A stretch of DNA of 64,000 nt, taken from Anaerohalosphaeraceae bacterium (GTDB lineage Bacteria; Planctomycetota; Phycisphaerae; Sedimentisphaerales; Anaerohalosphaeraceae). The position numbers and the translations under genes were made by a program. Below, in pieces: positions 52,441 to 61,318 of this stretch. The stretch lies in the NCBI GenBank assembly GCA_037479115.1, contig JBBFLK010000007.1, positions 1 to 64,000 on the forward strand. The letters run 5' to 3'. Below the pieces are notes generated by a model that saw only the letters and a list, made by a program, of their open reading frames with translations, had not been told where the DNA came from and searched no databases. Numbering within the stretch: the first letter of the stretch is position 1; every line of letters starts with the position of its first letter.

Positions 52441-52449
52441 TCGAACCGC

Positions 52450-53286
52450 TCAAAAACGGCGGGCCATTTGTTCTCGCCGGGTTGCCTCCTGAAGAGTGCG
52501 TTTTTCTTTGGCGGTCAGAGAGTGTATCCCTTCGCGGTTGACTTTCTCAAGAATGCGGTCCACTTCGGCTTCAAACTGCCGTTCTTCCTCAAGGCGTCGC
52601 TGCCAATTCAGTTTTTTCCGGGAAAGTCGAAACCTGGTAAACCAGGGTTTGTAGAGAACATACAGGGCGCCGGCAGCCAATCCTGTGAGATGGGCGGCCT
52701 CTCCGCCGGCGTTTTGACCTGTGGCAAACCGCAGCAGACTCAGGATAATCATAATTCCCACCAAAAACACAATCCGGACGGGAATCAGCCCATAAATAAA
52801 GACGAGCATATTCGGGTAGAGAATTGCCACGGCCATCAGAACGGCATTGAGAGCTCCGGAGGCCCCTGCCATCGGTCCGGCCGGAAGGAGATGAAGGAGA
52901 ACCAGCAGGATATAGACCAGTCCGCCGGCGGCTCCGCTGACCAGATAGAACCGCAGGAAGGTCCGGCGGCCCCACTGGTGCTCCAGAATCGGCCCAAAGA
53001 AATACAGGACAATCATATTGAAAAGAAAATGCATAGTGTCCCAGTGGAGGAACTGATAGGTAATCAGCCGCCAGACCTGCAGGGAGCGCAGAAGCGTTTC
53101 AGGCCAAACGGCTCCCCAGGTAAAAAAGAAGTCTCCGAGGGTCGGCGAGATGCAAAGAACAAACACAACAAAATTCAGCACCAGCAGCCATTTGACAACA
53201 CTCCAGCCTCGAAAGGCCTCGCCCAAACGCAGAGTCCCGCCTTCTCCCCACGAATCCCGAACATATTCTCGGTCGTACAGTCCCAT
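52450..53286 (-). CDS. Rhomboid-family intramembrane serine protease
   Basis: 278 residues from the ATG at 53286; another ATG 18 bases upstream has no ribosome site. Six membrane helices with HFLFNMIVLYFFGP, the nucleophile Ser143 in AGASGALNAVL and the partner His199 in GGEAAHLTGLAAG. The Asn and His of the oxyanion site are in helix 2. A C-terminal cytoplasmic coiled coil (about 215-278) is unusual in length. Converges on the ECF operon, ten bases apart. Confidence 0.9.
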   Translation of the reverse strand: MGLYDREYVRDSWGEGGTLRLGEAFRGWSVVKWLLVLNFVVFVLCISPTLGDFFFTWGAVWPETLLRSLQVWRLITYQFLHWDTMHFLFNMIVLYFFGPILEHQWGRRTFLRFYLVSGAAGGLVYILLVLLHLLPAGPMAGASGALNAVLMAVAILYPNMLVFIYGLIPVRIVFLVGIMIILSLLRFATGQNAGGEAAHLTGLAAGALYVLYKPWFTRFRLSRKKLNWQRRLEEERQFEAEVDRILEKVNREGIHSLTAKEKRTLQEATRREQMARRF

Positions 53287-53343
53287 CCGCCAACACTCAT
53301 ACAAAAACGTTGCTTTTTCATTTTTCCCGGATGTCTATTGGAT

Positions 53344-53374
53344 GCCTGGATTCCCGCCTGCGCGGGAATGACAG
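53344..53374. repeat. Palindromic intergenic element (REP-like)
   Basis: TTCCCGC-CTGC-GCGGGAA (53351-53368) with flanks GGA and TGACA is the core of a common intergenic palindrome that often forms pairs. A looser palindrome CCGCC-TGCC-GGCGG follows at 53439-53452. The open frame across it encodes the RLRGND string typical of such repeats and is not a real gene. Confidence 0.6.
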
Positions 53375-53542
53375 CGATTCAAGGGCTGTCTGTGAAGGTC
53401 TGACAGCACTTACAACAGCAATCCAAAAGTCCGGATTTCCGCCTGCCGGCGGCTTCCGCACAGTCTCTTTCAATATCCCTGAAATGAGCGGCAGATTCAA
53501 TCGCAAAATCGGAGGATTATCCCGGCAGAAGAAGATTTGAAA

Positions 53543-53625
53543 TGGGCCGGGGTGGATTCGAACCACCGTAGGCGCTAGCCAATGGATTTACAGTCCATCC
53601 CCTTTAGCCGCTCGGGCACCGACCC
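53543..53625 (-). tRNA. tRNA-Tyr (anticodon GTA)
   Basis: Read on the minus strand: acceptor GGGTCGG pairs with CCGGCCC (one G-U pair), discriminator A, D arm with GCCCGAGCGGC, anticodon arm ATGGACTGTAAATCCAT with GTA, a long class II variable arm and T arm with GGTTCGAATCC. About 83 bases; CCA is not encoded. Confidence 0.94.
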
Positions 53626-53715
53626 ATACGGTCTCTACCAATTTACGGTTTTTTCATTTTTTTTCAACAGGATTTTTCCAAAACTTACCGGAAAATGCCG
53701 ACCAGATGGTCCAAG

Positions 53716-53747
53716 AAAAAAGCCCGGCGGAGAACCGGGCTTTTTTT
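53716..53747. terminator. Terminator at the end of trpB
   Basis: AAGCCCGG (53720-53727) pairs with CCGGGCTT (53735-53742) around a 7-base loop, with A-rich sequence before and seven T after. Works in both directions; it ends the leftward trpB unit and separates it from tRNA-Tyr. Confidence 0.85.
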
Positions 53748-53765
53748 GTCCTGTTCCGTTCGTTT

Positions 53766-55154
53766 TTACCACTTGCCGGATTTTCGCATTTCGGCTTTGG
53801 GATAATCTTTCAGGCACGCCTCTGTCTTTGCAAGTTCTTCATCGGGCAGTGCGTACGGTTTGAGTTTGCCGGACATGTAGGCGTCGTAGCCGGTCAGGTC
53901 CATCAGACCGTGGCCGCTGTAGTTGAAGAGGATGACTTTTTCTTTGCCTTCTTCTTTGGCTTTTTTGGCTTCCTGGATGGCACAGGCGACGGCGTGTGAG
54001 GTTTCCGGGGCGCAGATAAATCCCTCGGTTCTGGCCCAGGTCATCGCGGCTTCGTAGCATTCGACCTGATCAATGGCCCGCGGCTTGTGGAGGCCTTCGA
54101 CAACACACTGACAGACCAGCGGGGCCATTCCGTGATAACGGAGACCGCCGGCGTGGATGGGCGGAGGCACAAAGGCATGTCCGAGCGTAAACATCGCCAG
54201 CAGCGGAGTGGTGCCGGCTGTATCGCCAAAGTCATAGGCAAACGGGCCGCGGGTCAGGGTCGGGCAGGCGGTCGGTTCGACGGGAATAATCTCCATTTCG
54301 GTTCCGTTGATCTTATCGAGGGTAAACGGAAAGGCCAGACCGGCAAAATTGCTTCCGCCGCCTGCACAGCCGATTACGACATCCGGCAGCTTCTCGCCAA
54401 TACTCTTGAGCTGGGCTTTGGCCTCCAGTCCGATGATGGTCTGATGCAGCATCACGTGATTGAGGACGCTGCCGAGCGAGTATCGGGTCTTTCCGGTCGG
54501 GTCTGTGACGGCCTGTTCAATGGCTTCAGAAATGGCAATCCCCAGACTGCCCGGCGTATCCGGGGTCTTGGCGAGGATGTCGCGTCCTGCCTTTGTTTCG
54601 GTGCTGGGGCTGGCCACGCATTTGGCCCCCCAGACCTGCATCATCAGTTTTCGGAAGGGTTTTTGGTCGAAACTGATGCGAACCATAAAAACCTTGCATT
54701 CAAGGCCTACTAACTGACAGGCAAAGGCCAAAGCAGACCCCCATTGTCCGGCTCCGGTTTCGGTTGTGAGACGCTTGATGCCGAACTGTTTGTTGTACCA
54801 GGCCTGAGGAACGGCCGTGTTGGGTTTGTGGCTGCCGGGCGGGCTGACGCTTTCATCCTTGTAATAGATTTTGGCCGGGGTGCCCAGATACCGCTCAAGG
54901 CGTTCCGCCCGCCGCAGCGGAGTCGGACGCCATTGATAAAGGATATCCAGAATCTCCTCGGGGATATCAATCCACCGCTGGGTGCTGACCTCCTGCTCAA
55001 TGAGATTCATCGGAAAAACCGGAGCCAGCATATCCGGAGTGACGGGTTTTCCGTCGGGTGTCAGGGGCGGCAGCGGCGGAGTCGGCAGGTCGGCGGCGAT
55101 GTTGTACCACTTTCGAGGTATGTCTTTTTCATGAAGCAAAATCTTTCGAGTCAT
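53766..55154 (-). CDS. trpB: Tryptophan synthase beta-like enzyme, TrpB2 class
   Basis: 462 residues, longer than TrpB1 (near 400). PLP Lys110 in [11 protein letters not shown], the glycine loop [10 protein letters not shown], the [14 protein letters not shown] segment, and an extended N-terminus that starts [20 protein letters not shown] are typical of TrpB2. Catalyses indole plus serine to tryptophan; no trpA is present here, so it may work alone as an indole salvage enzyme. Its ATG overlaps the trpR-like gene by four bases. Confidence 0.92.
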   Translation of the reverse strand: MTRKILLHEKDIPRKWYNIAADLPTPPLPPLTPDGKPVTPDMLAPVFPMNLIEQEVSTQRWIDIPEEILDILYQWRPTPLRRAERLERYLGTPAKIYYKDESVSPPGSHKPNTAVPQAWYNKQFGIKRLTTETGAGQWGSALAFACQLVGLECKVFMVRISFDQKPFRKLMMQVWGAKCVASPSTETKAGRDILAKTPDTPGSLGIAISEAIEQAVTDPTGKTRYSLGSVLNHVMLHQTIIGLEAKAQLKSIGEKLPDVVIGCAGGGSNFAGLAFPFTLDKINGTEMEIIPVEPTACPTLTRGPFAYDFGDTAGTTPLLAMFTLGHAFVPPPIHAGGLRYHGMAPLVCQCVVEGLHKPRAIDQVECYEAAMTWARTEGFICAPETSHAVACAIQEAKKAKEEGKEKVILFNYSGHGLMDLTGYDAYMSGKLKPYALPDEELAKTEACLKDYPKAEMRKSGKW

Positions 55155-55450
55155 TGGCTGCTCCTCTTTTTCAGATAACGATTGGTTATGGAATCAGGGT
55201 TTTTGAGAATTTTTGACCCTCGGGTAATTTTGCAAAGACTGATTTTCAGGTCTGAGGCGATTTGTCTTTGCGGGACCCTTTCGGAGAGCATCCGCATCAG
55301 CTGCCATCGCAAAGACAGGTCGTGAAGTTCCGCGGGAGTAAGAATTTCAGCCAAAAACTGCTTCATTTCCTCCGGAAGGCGGATATGGCAGAGCGCCTCC
55401 ACAAGTCCCTCGAATCCTGATTGTTCCGCTTGTTTGATGTTGCCTGCCAT
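55151..55450 (-). CDS. TrpR/YerC-type regulator
   Basis: 99 residues from the ATG at 55450 (AAAGGAATCT upstream). The Trp-repressor fold: [47 protein letters not shown], then the recognition helix [11 protein letters not shown]. Gram-positive YerC and proteobacterial TrpR share this fold. Overlap with trpB suggests it controls that gene, and binding of tryptophan is likely but not shown. A longer in-frame start adds a hydrophobic stretch I judge untranslated. Confidence 0.85.
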   Translation of the reverse strand: MAGNIKQAEQSGFEGLVEALCHIRLPEEMKQFLAEILTPAELHDLSLRWQLMRMLSERVPQRQIASDLKISLCKITRGSKILKNPDSITNRYLKKRSSQ

Positions 55451-55516
55451 AGATTCCTTTATAGTTTCTGTAAAAAGAAATGTAAAGAAGAAACCCATGA
55501 ATGTCGGAAAATCTTT

Positions 55517-56299
55517 TCAGGCGGCGTAATTGTGCAGCCCCTTGAAGACAGCGGACAGATTGACCCAAAGCAGGGTGCAGAGGACCGCCAAGAATCCGAC
55601 AAGAATCATCCACAAGTTGCTTTTTACGAAACGAACACCAAAAGCGGCCCGCCAATGAAAATAGGCCAGATAGAGCAGCCAGCAGGCCAAAGACCAGAGT
55701 TCTTTGGGGTCCCAGCTCCACCAATCTCCCCAGGCGATTTTGGCCCAGATGCTGCCGAGAATCAGTCCCATTGTCAAAAAAGGAAAGGCCAAACGCACCA
55801 ATCGGCAGGCCCGGTATTCTCGCTGGACAGGGGCAGCAAAAAGCCCCCCTGCCGCCTGAACGGCTGCCTGGGCCAGCAGGATGTACGCAAACATATACGT
55901 TCCCACGTGCGGGATAAAAAAAGGGCTTTGCAGGGCCGGCGGCAACGGACGCGGGTGTTCCGGAAAAACGAATCCGGCGGGAAACAAGATGCAGAAACCG
56001 AGCAGGCCTTCGGCAAATTCAGAAAGCGGGTCTGTCATCCCCAGCCATCGTCGGCAAAACCAGGATAACGGACCGAGAAGCATTGCGAGGGTCAGAAAGA
56101 TTTCAAACATAGTCTGGAGCGGAAATCCGAAGGCCCCCAGCCAATGGAAGAGCCAGGCAGCGGCCGAGGCAATGCAGCCGGCCGTCCAGAACAATCGGCG
56201 CATTCGCAACGCAGGGAAGAAGACTCCTGCTGCCGATAGGGCATAAAAAACCATTCCCAGATAAATCAGGAAACCGATGGGTGAAGTTTTAATCTGAAT
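55517..56299 (-). CDS. ccsA: CcsA/CcmC-type cytochrome c assembly protein (probable AUU start)
   Basis: About 260 residues if it starts at the ATT at 56299, or 245 from the ATG at 56254. Six to eight membrane helices with the heme-handling WWD motif WGDWWSWDPKELWSL and conserved His in HWLGAFGFPLQT and FFIPHVGTYM. With ResB it forms the System II cytochrome c synthetase. The ATT reading adds a complete first helix (SPIGFLIYLGMVFYALSA) and has AAAGGAG seven bases upstream, while the ATG at 56254 cuts into that helix and has no ribosome site. Confidence 0.88.
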   Translation of the reverse strand: MQIKTSPIGFLIYLGMVFYALSAAGVFFPALRMRRLFWTAGCIASAAAWLFHWLGAFGFPLQTMFEIFLTLAMLLGPLSWFCRRWLGMTDPLSEFAEGLLGFCILFPAGFVFPEHPRPLPPALQSPFFIPHVGTYMFAYILLAQAAVQAAGGLFAAPVQREYRACRLVRLAFPFLTMGLILGSIWAKIAWGDWWSWDPKELWSLACWLLYLAYFHWRAAFGVRFVKSNLWMILVGFLAVLCTLLWVNLSAVFKGLHNYAA

Positions 56300-57317
56300 G
56301 GTGCCGCTCCTTTCTGAATGCGTGCAAAAGGGGAATCAGCCAAAAATGTCCTGCTGTACCGAGCATCAGGAGAGAATATCCTGTCAATACAGCCGGAAAC
56401 CCGCGATTGCTCACAACACCGAGTATTGAGTAATATCCTTTCTCATCTTGCCCCCAAGATTGCTGAATAAAGGTGTATCCGCCGTAAACCAGAGGGCGAT
56501 TGACCCGAATGGAATGAACGGTCGATTGTCCGTTCCGGTGGAGGCTGATGCGGCTCTCATACTGTCTGGGCATTTGCGGGGCTGAATAAGCGATGATGCA
56601 GCGGTTGAAAGGCGGCGCCCAGAAATCCTTTTGTTCCCAGACATAATAATACTCCTCGGTTCCGTCCGGCCAGAGCAGTTTGAGTTCAAAACCGGGATTT
56701 CGAATCTGAGCCGGTCCTTCCGCCGGAACGGCGCGTCCCTGCTGACGGCGCAGCTGAAGATTGTTATAGCGCTGAAGCACTTCGAGGCGGAGCCCCCCTT
56801 CCAGCTCGACAGGCCCTTCCGGAATCTGCGGAAGAGTGCAGAGATTCTGCCGTGTGTTTTTGTCGAACAGGCGAAGAGAAGGCGAGTCATAATAAGTTAT
56901 AGTGAACTCTTCTAAACGGAAATCAAAAGGAAGAGAGCCGATTTCACGGCCGGCGGCATCATACACTTTATTGGTTTCTTCCTGTTCCGAAAGAATTAGA
57001 TACCCTTTTGCAATTTCCGGGGCTCTCCCGAAACGATTTCTCCACTCGAAAGACCTGGGCCCCCCCCATAAACCGCCTGCAAAAACGAACAAGGTTCCTA
57101 AATGCAGCATTAAGAGAAACGGCTTTGTCCAGAACGTTGGATTCCGCAAAGAAAAAAGAAGAAATAAGACCCAGATAAGCCAGAAAAGACTGAGCGGACC
57201 GGATTGGAAAAATGAGGCGGCCGCCCGGCTGCCGAGGAATGAGGCGAAGACGCACAGAACGGCCCACAATCCGAGCAGAATTACTGAGGCAAGCAGCCAA
57301 AACTGATGTTTTTTCAT
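56289..57317 (-). CDS. ResB-like cytochrome c biogenesis protein
   Basis: 342 residues. Three N-terminal membrane helices (about 8-100), a long periplasmic domain (about 105-300) and a final helix (about 310-335). Segments LPFDFRLEEFTITYYDSPSLRLF and HSIRVNRPLVYGGYTFIQQSWGQD are typical of ResB, the partner of CcsA. The 3' end overlaps the probable AUU start of ccsA by 11 bases, so the two are coupled. Confidence 0.85.
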   Translation of the reverse strand: MKKHQFWLLASVILLGLWAVLCVFASFLGSRAAASFFQSGPLSLFWLIWVLFLLFSLRNPTFWTKPFLLMLHLGTLFVFAGGLWGGPRSFEWRNRFGRAPEIAKGYLILSEQEETNKVYDAAGREIGSLPFDFRLEEFTITYYDSPSLRLFDKNTRQNLCTLPQIPEGPVELEGGLRLEVLQRYNNLQLRRQQGRAVPAEGPAQIRNPGFELKLLWPDGTEEYYYVWEQKDFWAPPFNRCIIAYSAPQMPRQYESRISLHRNGQSTVHSIRVNRPLVYGGYTFIQQSWGQDEKGYYSILGVVSNRGFPAVLTGYSLLMLGTAGHFWLIPLLHAFRKERHHSD

Positions 57318-57440
57318 TTGTTCCCCGAAAAAAACGTTTGAAATTTCGGGGTTATTATGTCGGCTTTCCAGGCCATTTTCAAGGAAAAATGCGGCGGAGC
57401 ATTCCGTGTTATTCTATCCACATCGTCCTGAAAAATGGTA

Positions 57441-57468
57441 TTGCTTTTCTAAAAGGAGCCCTTATAAT
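57441..57468 (+). promoter_or_regulatory. Candidate sigma-70 promoter for the TPR/alpha-CTD gene
   Basis: TTGCTT (57441-57446), 16-base spacer, TATAAT (57463-57468), a perfect -10. It overlaps an AAAAGGAG and ATG at 57467 that could instead start a 48-codon frame ending at 57613; the two readings compete, and I favour the promoter. Confidence 0.5.
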
Positions 57469-57575
57469 GCATGGTTTATTCGATTTGGGAAGAAATGCTT
57501 TTCTTGCCGTGATAAACAGAACGAGTGGGGCCTTTTTCGGAGGCCCGGGAAAAGAGCGTATCAGGAGCGGTTTAT

Positions 57576-58871
57576 ATGGTATCCCTTGCACAGGCAGAGA
57601 TGGAACTATTTGACAAAGAGACATCAGCCCTTACGTTGGAGATGATTCGGCAAATGTGGCTTTCCGCCAATTCGAGCGAACGCTCTCGAACGGCCCTGCT
57701 GGAGAAAGCTCGGAACTCGAAAAATATGACGGCCTGCGGTCTGGCCTATCTTTTCTGCGGCCAGAACACACAAGCCGTCAGCACACTCGAAAAGGCCCCG
57801 GACAGTTGGCAGAAATATATGGGGCTTGGATATGCCTACCGGCAGCTTCAGGAATATGAAAAGGCCGCTGCTGCCTTTGACAAGGCCGTTCAATACGAAG
57901 CAGATCCGATGTTTGCGGCTCTGGAAAAAGCGGCGGCTTACCGAATGGCCGGCGACCTTGACAAGGCCGCCCAGACCCTTGCCGCCTACAGCCAGATGGA
58001 AAACATCAGTGCGGAATACCACTTTCAAATGGGCAAGCTGCTGGATGCACAGGGGGACTATGAAAAGGCCGTTCAGCATTACCAGACAGCCCTCGAAATC
58101 GACCCGTCCCATGCGGAAGCCCGTTTTGCGCTGGCTTACGCCTGCGACCTTCGGGGCGACGAAGAGACCGCGGTGTCGCTGTATCAGGAACTGATTCGAC
58201 AGCAGCCGACTCATGTCAATGCCCTGCTGAATCTGGCGGTGCTGTATGAGGATGCCGGTCAGTATGAGCAGGCCCTTCGCTGTGTGGAGACAGTTCTCCG
58301 CTCGCATCCCAATCATCCCAAAGCCCGTCTGTTCCAAAAAGACATCTCCAGCTCCAAGGTGATGGTCTATGACGAGGAACGGGAGAAGCGCAAAGACCGG
58401 CAGAATAAGATTCTTGAAATTCCGATTTCCGACTTTGAGTTATCGGTTCGAAGCCGCAACTGTTTGAAGAAAATGAATATCGAAACCCTCGGAGACCTTC
58501 TGAAGACAACGGAGGCGGACCTGCTTTCGTATAAGAATTTCGGGGAAACTTCGCTGATGGAAATCAAGCGGATTCTGGAGTCAAAAGGCCTCCGTCTCGG
58601 GATGGCTCTGGAGGAAAAGCCGGTTGGAGCGGCCGAGCCCCCTGTTGTGCCCGGCGCCAGTCCGGAGGTTTTGTCCAAATCGGTGGATGAGCTCGAACTG
58701 TCAGTACGGGCTCGGCGAGCAATGACGCGTCTGGGCGTCAAAACGCTGCTGGACCTGATCGGAAAGACGGAAGCCGAGCTGCTCGGCTGCAAAAACTTCG
58801 GAATGACCAGTCTGAATGAGGTCAAGGAAAAACTCAGCAAGTACGGCCTCAGCCTCCGAAAGCTGGAATGA
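57576..58871 (+). CDS. TPR protein with two RNA polymerase alpha-CTD-like modules
   Basis: 431 residues from the ATG at 57576 (AGGAG eight bases upstream). The first 285 residues are TPR units (KYMGLGYAYRQLQEYEKAAAAFDKAV, YEKAVQHYQTALEIDPSHAEARFALAYA). Then come two helix-hairpin-helix modules like the alpha subunit C-terminal domain: about 287-345 (ELSVRSRNCLKKMNIETLGD, LLSYKNFGETSLMEIKRIL) and about 372-430 (ELSVRARRAMTRLGVKTLLD, LLGCKNFGMTSLNEVKEKL). This pairing is known from planctomycete genomes; DNA or polymerase contact is inferred from the fold only. Confidence 0.8.
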   Translation: MVSLAQAEMELFDKETSALTLEMIRQMWLSANSSERSRTALLEKARNSKNMTACGLAYLFCGQNTQAVSTLEKAPDSWQKYMGLGYAYRQLQEYEKAAAAFDKAVQYEADPMFAALEKAAAYRMAGDLDKAAQTLAAYSQMENISAEYHFQMGKLLDAQGDYEKAVQHYQTALEIDPSHAEARFALAYACDLRGDEETAVSLYQELIRQQPTHVNALLNLAVLYEDAGQYEQALRCVETVLRSHPNHPKARLFQKDISSSKVMVYDEEREKRKDRQNKILEIPISDFELSVRSRNCLKKMNIETLGDLLKTTEADLLSYKNFGETSLMEIKRILESKGLRLGMALEEKPVGAAEPPVVPGASPEVLSKSVDELELSVRARRAMTRLGVKTLLDLIGKTEAELLGCKNFGMTSLNEVKEKLSKYGLSLRKLE

Positions 58872-58937
58872 ACGTCCACCCGAAGCCGGAATGAGAAACC
58901 GACGTTGAATCAGACGGACTTTTCTCCGGGATGCGCC

Positions 58938-60167
58938 GTGAGACAGAAGAACTGGATACGGATTCTGACGGCGTGGCTGATGCTGTATGCCGGCTGCAGC
59001 CGAACCCCTTTGCCGGATGTAACCAGCGGCATGGAGGAGCCTGAAGACCGCTGGATGCGGGTTTTGCTCTTTGGCAATTTGAATGAGTGCACGGTGTACA
59101 GTTACGGCAGTCTGGTCATTGAAGACCAGCAGACCGCTGCCAGCGTCCGCTTTGAAAAACCGTATCAGACCCTTTTGGTTCGATGGGACGGCGAAGGATT
59201 CCAGGTCGGCGACCATCGGTTTCAAAACGATATTCTGATTCGTACGGGAAGTCCGTTTGTTTTTGAAGTGGAGCAGGTTCCGTTTCGGGGACATCTGCGC
59301 CTGGTTCAGAACCCGGAGGGGAATGGGTTTCTGGCGGTCAATCATGTTCCGCTGGAATCCTATCTGCAGGGAGTGGTTCCGGCGGAGATGCATTCCTACT
59401 GGGAACCGGAGGCCTTAAAGGCCCAGGCAATTGTCTGCCGCACGTATTCGCTGTATATCAAATACCGATTCGGCGCCGGACGTCTTTGGGATTTGAAGCG
59501 TACCCAGGCCAATCAGGTCTATAACGGAGTGCAGGCGGAAACCAGACCGACGAATCTGGCGGTGTTTGAGACCGCCGGCCAGGTGCTGGTTTGCCCGGAT
59601 TCAAAGGGGCAGTGGCGGCTTTTCCCGGCGTATTACAGCTCCATCTGCGGAGGGCATACGGAAAACAGCCGCAATGTCTTTGGAGACACCGTCAGGACGC
59701 TCGAAGGGGTTCCCTGTCCTTTTTGCCGGCAAACAGCCCGTGCAGACTTTTATTTCTGGAGCGGCGTTCTGGTGGACCGCAAAACCCTCACGGAACGGCT
59801 CGTTCAGCGGTATCCTGCCCTGTCTCGCCTGGGCGAAATTGAGCAGATTGAACCGGTGCGCCTCTCCGAGTATGGTCGAGTCACTTCTGTGCGTCTGCAC
59901 GGCATCAGCGGCCAGACAGCTCTTCTGCGCGGGGAGGATTTTCGGCTGACCGTTGATCCGAGCGGACGGCGGCTCAGGAGTACGATATTTACCCTGCGGT
60001 CAACCGCGGCGGGCTTTGAATTTATCGACGGACGGGGATTCGGACACGGGGTAGGACTATGTCAGAGCGGAGCGCAGGCCCTGGCCCGTCAGGGGAAAAC
60101 CTGTCGGGAAATTACTGACTATTATTATCCGGGCAGCCGGATTGTTCAGCTGGCAGAGAACGGATGA
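58938..60167 (+). CDS. SpoIID/LytB-domain lipoprotein
   Basis: 409 residues from a GTG at 58938; a TTG at 58905 is possible. The start gives a short lipoprotein signal (ILTAWLMLYAGC, lipobox LYAGC). The SpoIID domain covers about 140-400 with LQGVVPAEMHSYWEPEALKAQAIVCRTYSLY, the substrate Glu in PAEM and the segments YYSSICGGHTE and GRGFGHGVGLCQSGAQALA. Such proteins cleave glycan strands of peptidoglycan. Overlaps tgt by four bases (ATGA). Confidence 0.83.
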   Translation: MRQKNWIRILTAWLMLYAGCSRTPLPDVTSGMEEPEDRWMRVLLFGNLNECTVYSYGSLVIEDQQTAASVRFEKPYQTLLVRWDGEGFQVGDHRFQNDILIRTGSPFVFEVEQVPFRGHLRLVQNPEGNGFLAVNHVPLESYLQGVVPAEMHSYWEPEALKAQAIVCRTYSLYIKYRFGAGRLWDLKRTQANQVYNGVQAETRPTNLAVFETAGQVLVCPDSKGQWRLFPAYYSSICGGHTENSRNVFGDTVRTLEGVPCPFCRQTARADFYFWSGVLVDRKTLTERLVQRYPALSRLGEIEQIEPVRLSEYGRVTSVRLHGISGQTALLRGEDFRLTVDPSGRRLRSTIFTLRSTAAGFEFIDGRGFGHGVGLCQSGAQALARQGKTCREITDYYYPGSRIVQLAENG

Positions 60168-61318
60168 GACCATTTACTGTTGAAGCAAAGGATTCCCAAA
60201 CGGCGGCTCGATGCGGACAGCTGCGGACGGAACACGGTGCGGTTCAGACACCGGCGTTTATGCCGGTGGGCACACGCGGCTGCGTCAAGGGCATTCTTCC
60301 TCAGCAGCTTCGCCAGACCGGGGCGGAAATCATGCTGGCCAATACGTATCATCTGCTGCTTCGGCCCGGGGCGGATGTGGTGGAATCTCTGGGCGGTCTG
60401 CACCGGTTTAGCGGCTGGGACGGGCCGATTTTGACGGACAGCGGCGGCTATCAGATTTTTTCGCTGAGCAGCCTGAACCGCGTGGACGACGACCGGGTTG
60501 AATTTGCCAGCCATATCGACGGGTCTCCGGTGGTCCTGGATGCAGTTATCGCCACGCAGATTCAAAACCGGCTCGGTGCGGATATCATTATGTGTTTTGA
60601 CGAATGTACACCGTATCCGTGTCCGCCGGACCGTCTGGAAAAGGCGGTCGAGCGAACCGTTCGCTGGGCGCAGTGGTGCCGACAGGCCCATCAGAATCCG
60701 CGGCAGCTGCTGTTCGGAATTGTCCAGGGCGGGACGGATTTGCGGCTGCGCCGTCAGTGTGCTGAAGCCCTGGTTCCGATGGATTTTGACGGCTATGCCG
60801 TCGGAGGGCTGAGCGTGGGGGAAGGTCATGACGCTCTCGTGCAGACGACGGCCTTTACAGCCCCGCTGCTGCCGGCGGACCGTCCGCGGTACCTGATGGG
60901 AGTCGGTATGCCGGCGGACATTGTGGCAGCGGTGCGGGCCGGTATCGATATGTTTGACTGTGTTCTGCCCACCCGAAACGGACGCAATGCTTTTGCGTTT
61001 ACGGAAAACGGACCGATTCGGCTCCGCAACAGCCGGTGGACGCAGGATTCCGGGCCGATTGAAGAAGACTGTCCCTGTCCGGCCTGCCAATCGTTTTCGA
61101 AAGCCGCAATCCGGCATTTTTTTAATGTGGGAGAAATGCTCGGGCCGATTCTTGCGACCCTGCACAATTTAACGTATTATCAGCGTCTGATGCAGACCAT
61201 CCGTCAGAGGATTCGGGACGGTTCCTTTGAGGCATGGTCCAGAGAGTTTATTGAAAGACACAGAAAAGATTTGCAAATGGAACATTCGGAAATCACAGAG
61301 AGGAAGGAAGGCCTATGA
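60164..61318 (+). CDS. tgt: Queuine/preQ1 tRNA-ribosyltransferase Tgt
   Basis: 384 residues. Catalytic Asp residues in LTDSGGYQIFSLS and MFDCVLPTRNGRNA, plus FGIVQGG and the zinc site CPCPAC with a later His in SKAAIRHFFN. Exchanges G34 for preQ1 in tRNA-Asp, -Asn, -His and -Tyr. The tgt-yajC-secD order is conserved in many bacteria. Overlaps yajC by four bases. Confidence 0.95.
   Translation: MRPFTVEAKDSQTAARCGQLRTEHGAVQTPAFMPVGTRGCVKGILPQQLRQTGAEIMLANTYHLLLRPGADVVESLGGLHRFSGWDGPILTDSGGYQIFSLSSLNRVDDDRVEFASHIDGSPVVLDAVIATQIQNRLGADIIMCFDECTPYPCPPDRLEKAVERTVRWAQWCRQAHQNPRQLLFGIVQGGTDLRLRRQCAEALVPMDFDGYAVGGLSVGEGHDALVQTTAFTAPLLPADRPRYLMGVGMPADIVAAVRAGIDMFDCVLPTRNGRNAFAFTENGPIRLRNSRWTQDSGPIEEDCPCPACQSFSKAAIRHFFNVGEMLGPILATLHNLTYYQRLMQTIRQRIRDGSFEAWSREFIERHRKDLQMEHSEITERKEGL

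Noticed and set aside
53310-53540. 76-codon frame containing the RLRGND string
   Set aside because: This is the usual translation of a REP-like palindrome, not a gene.
60146-61165. 339-codon open frame opposite tgt
   Set aside because: Antisense to tgt, which has all catalytic residues; no family-like sequence.
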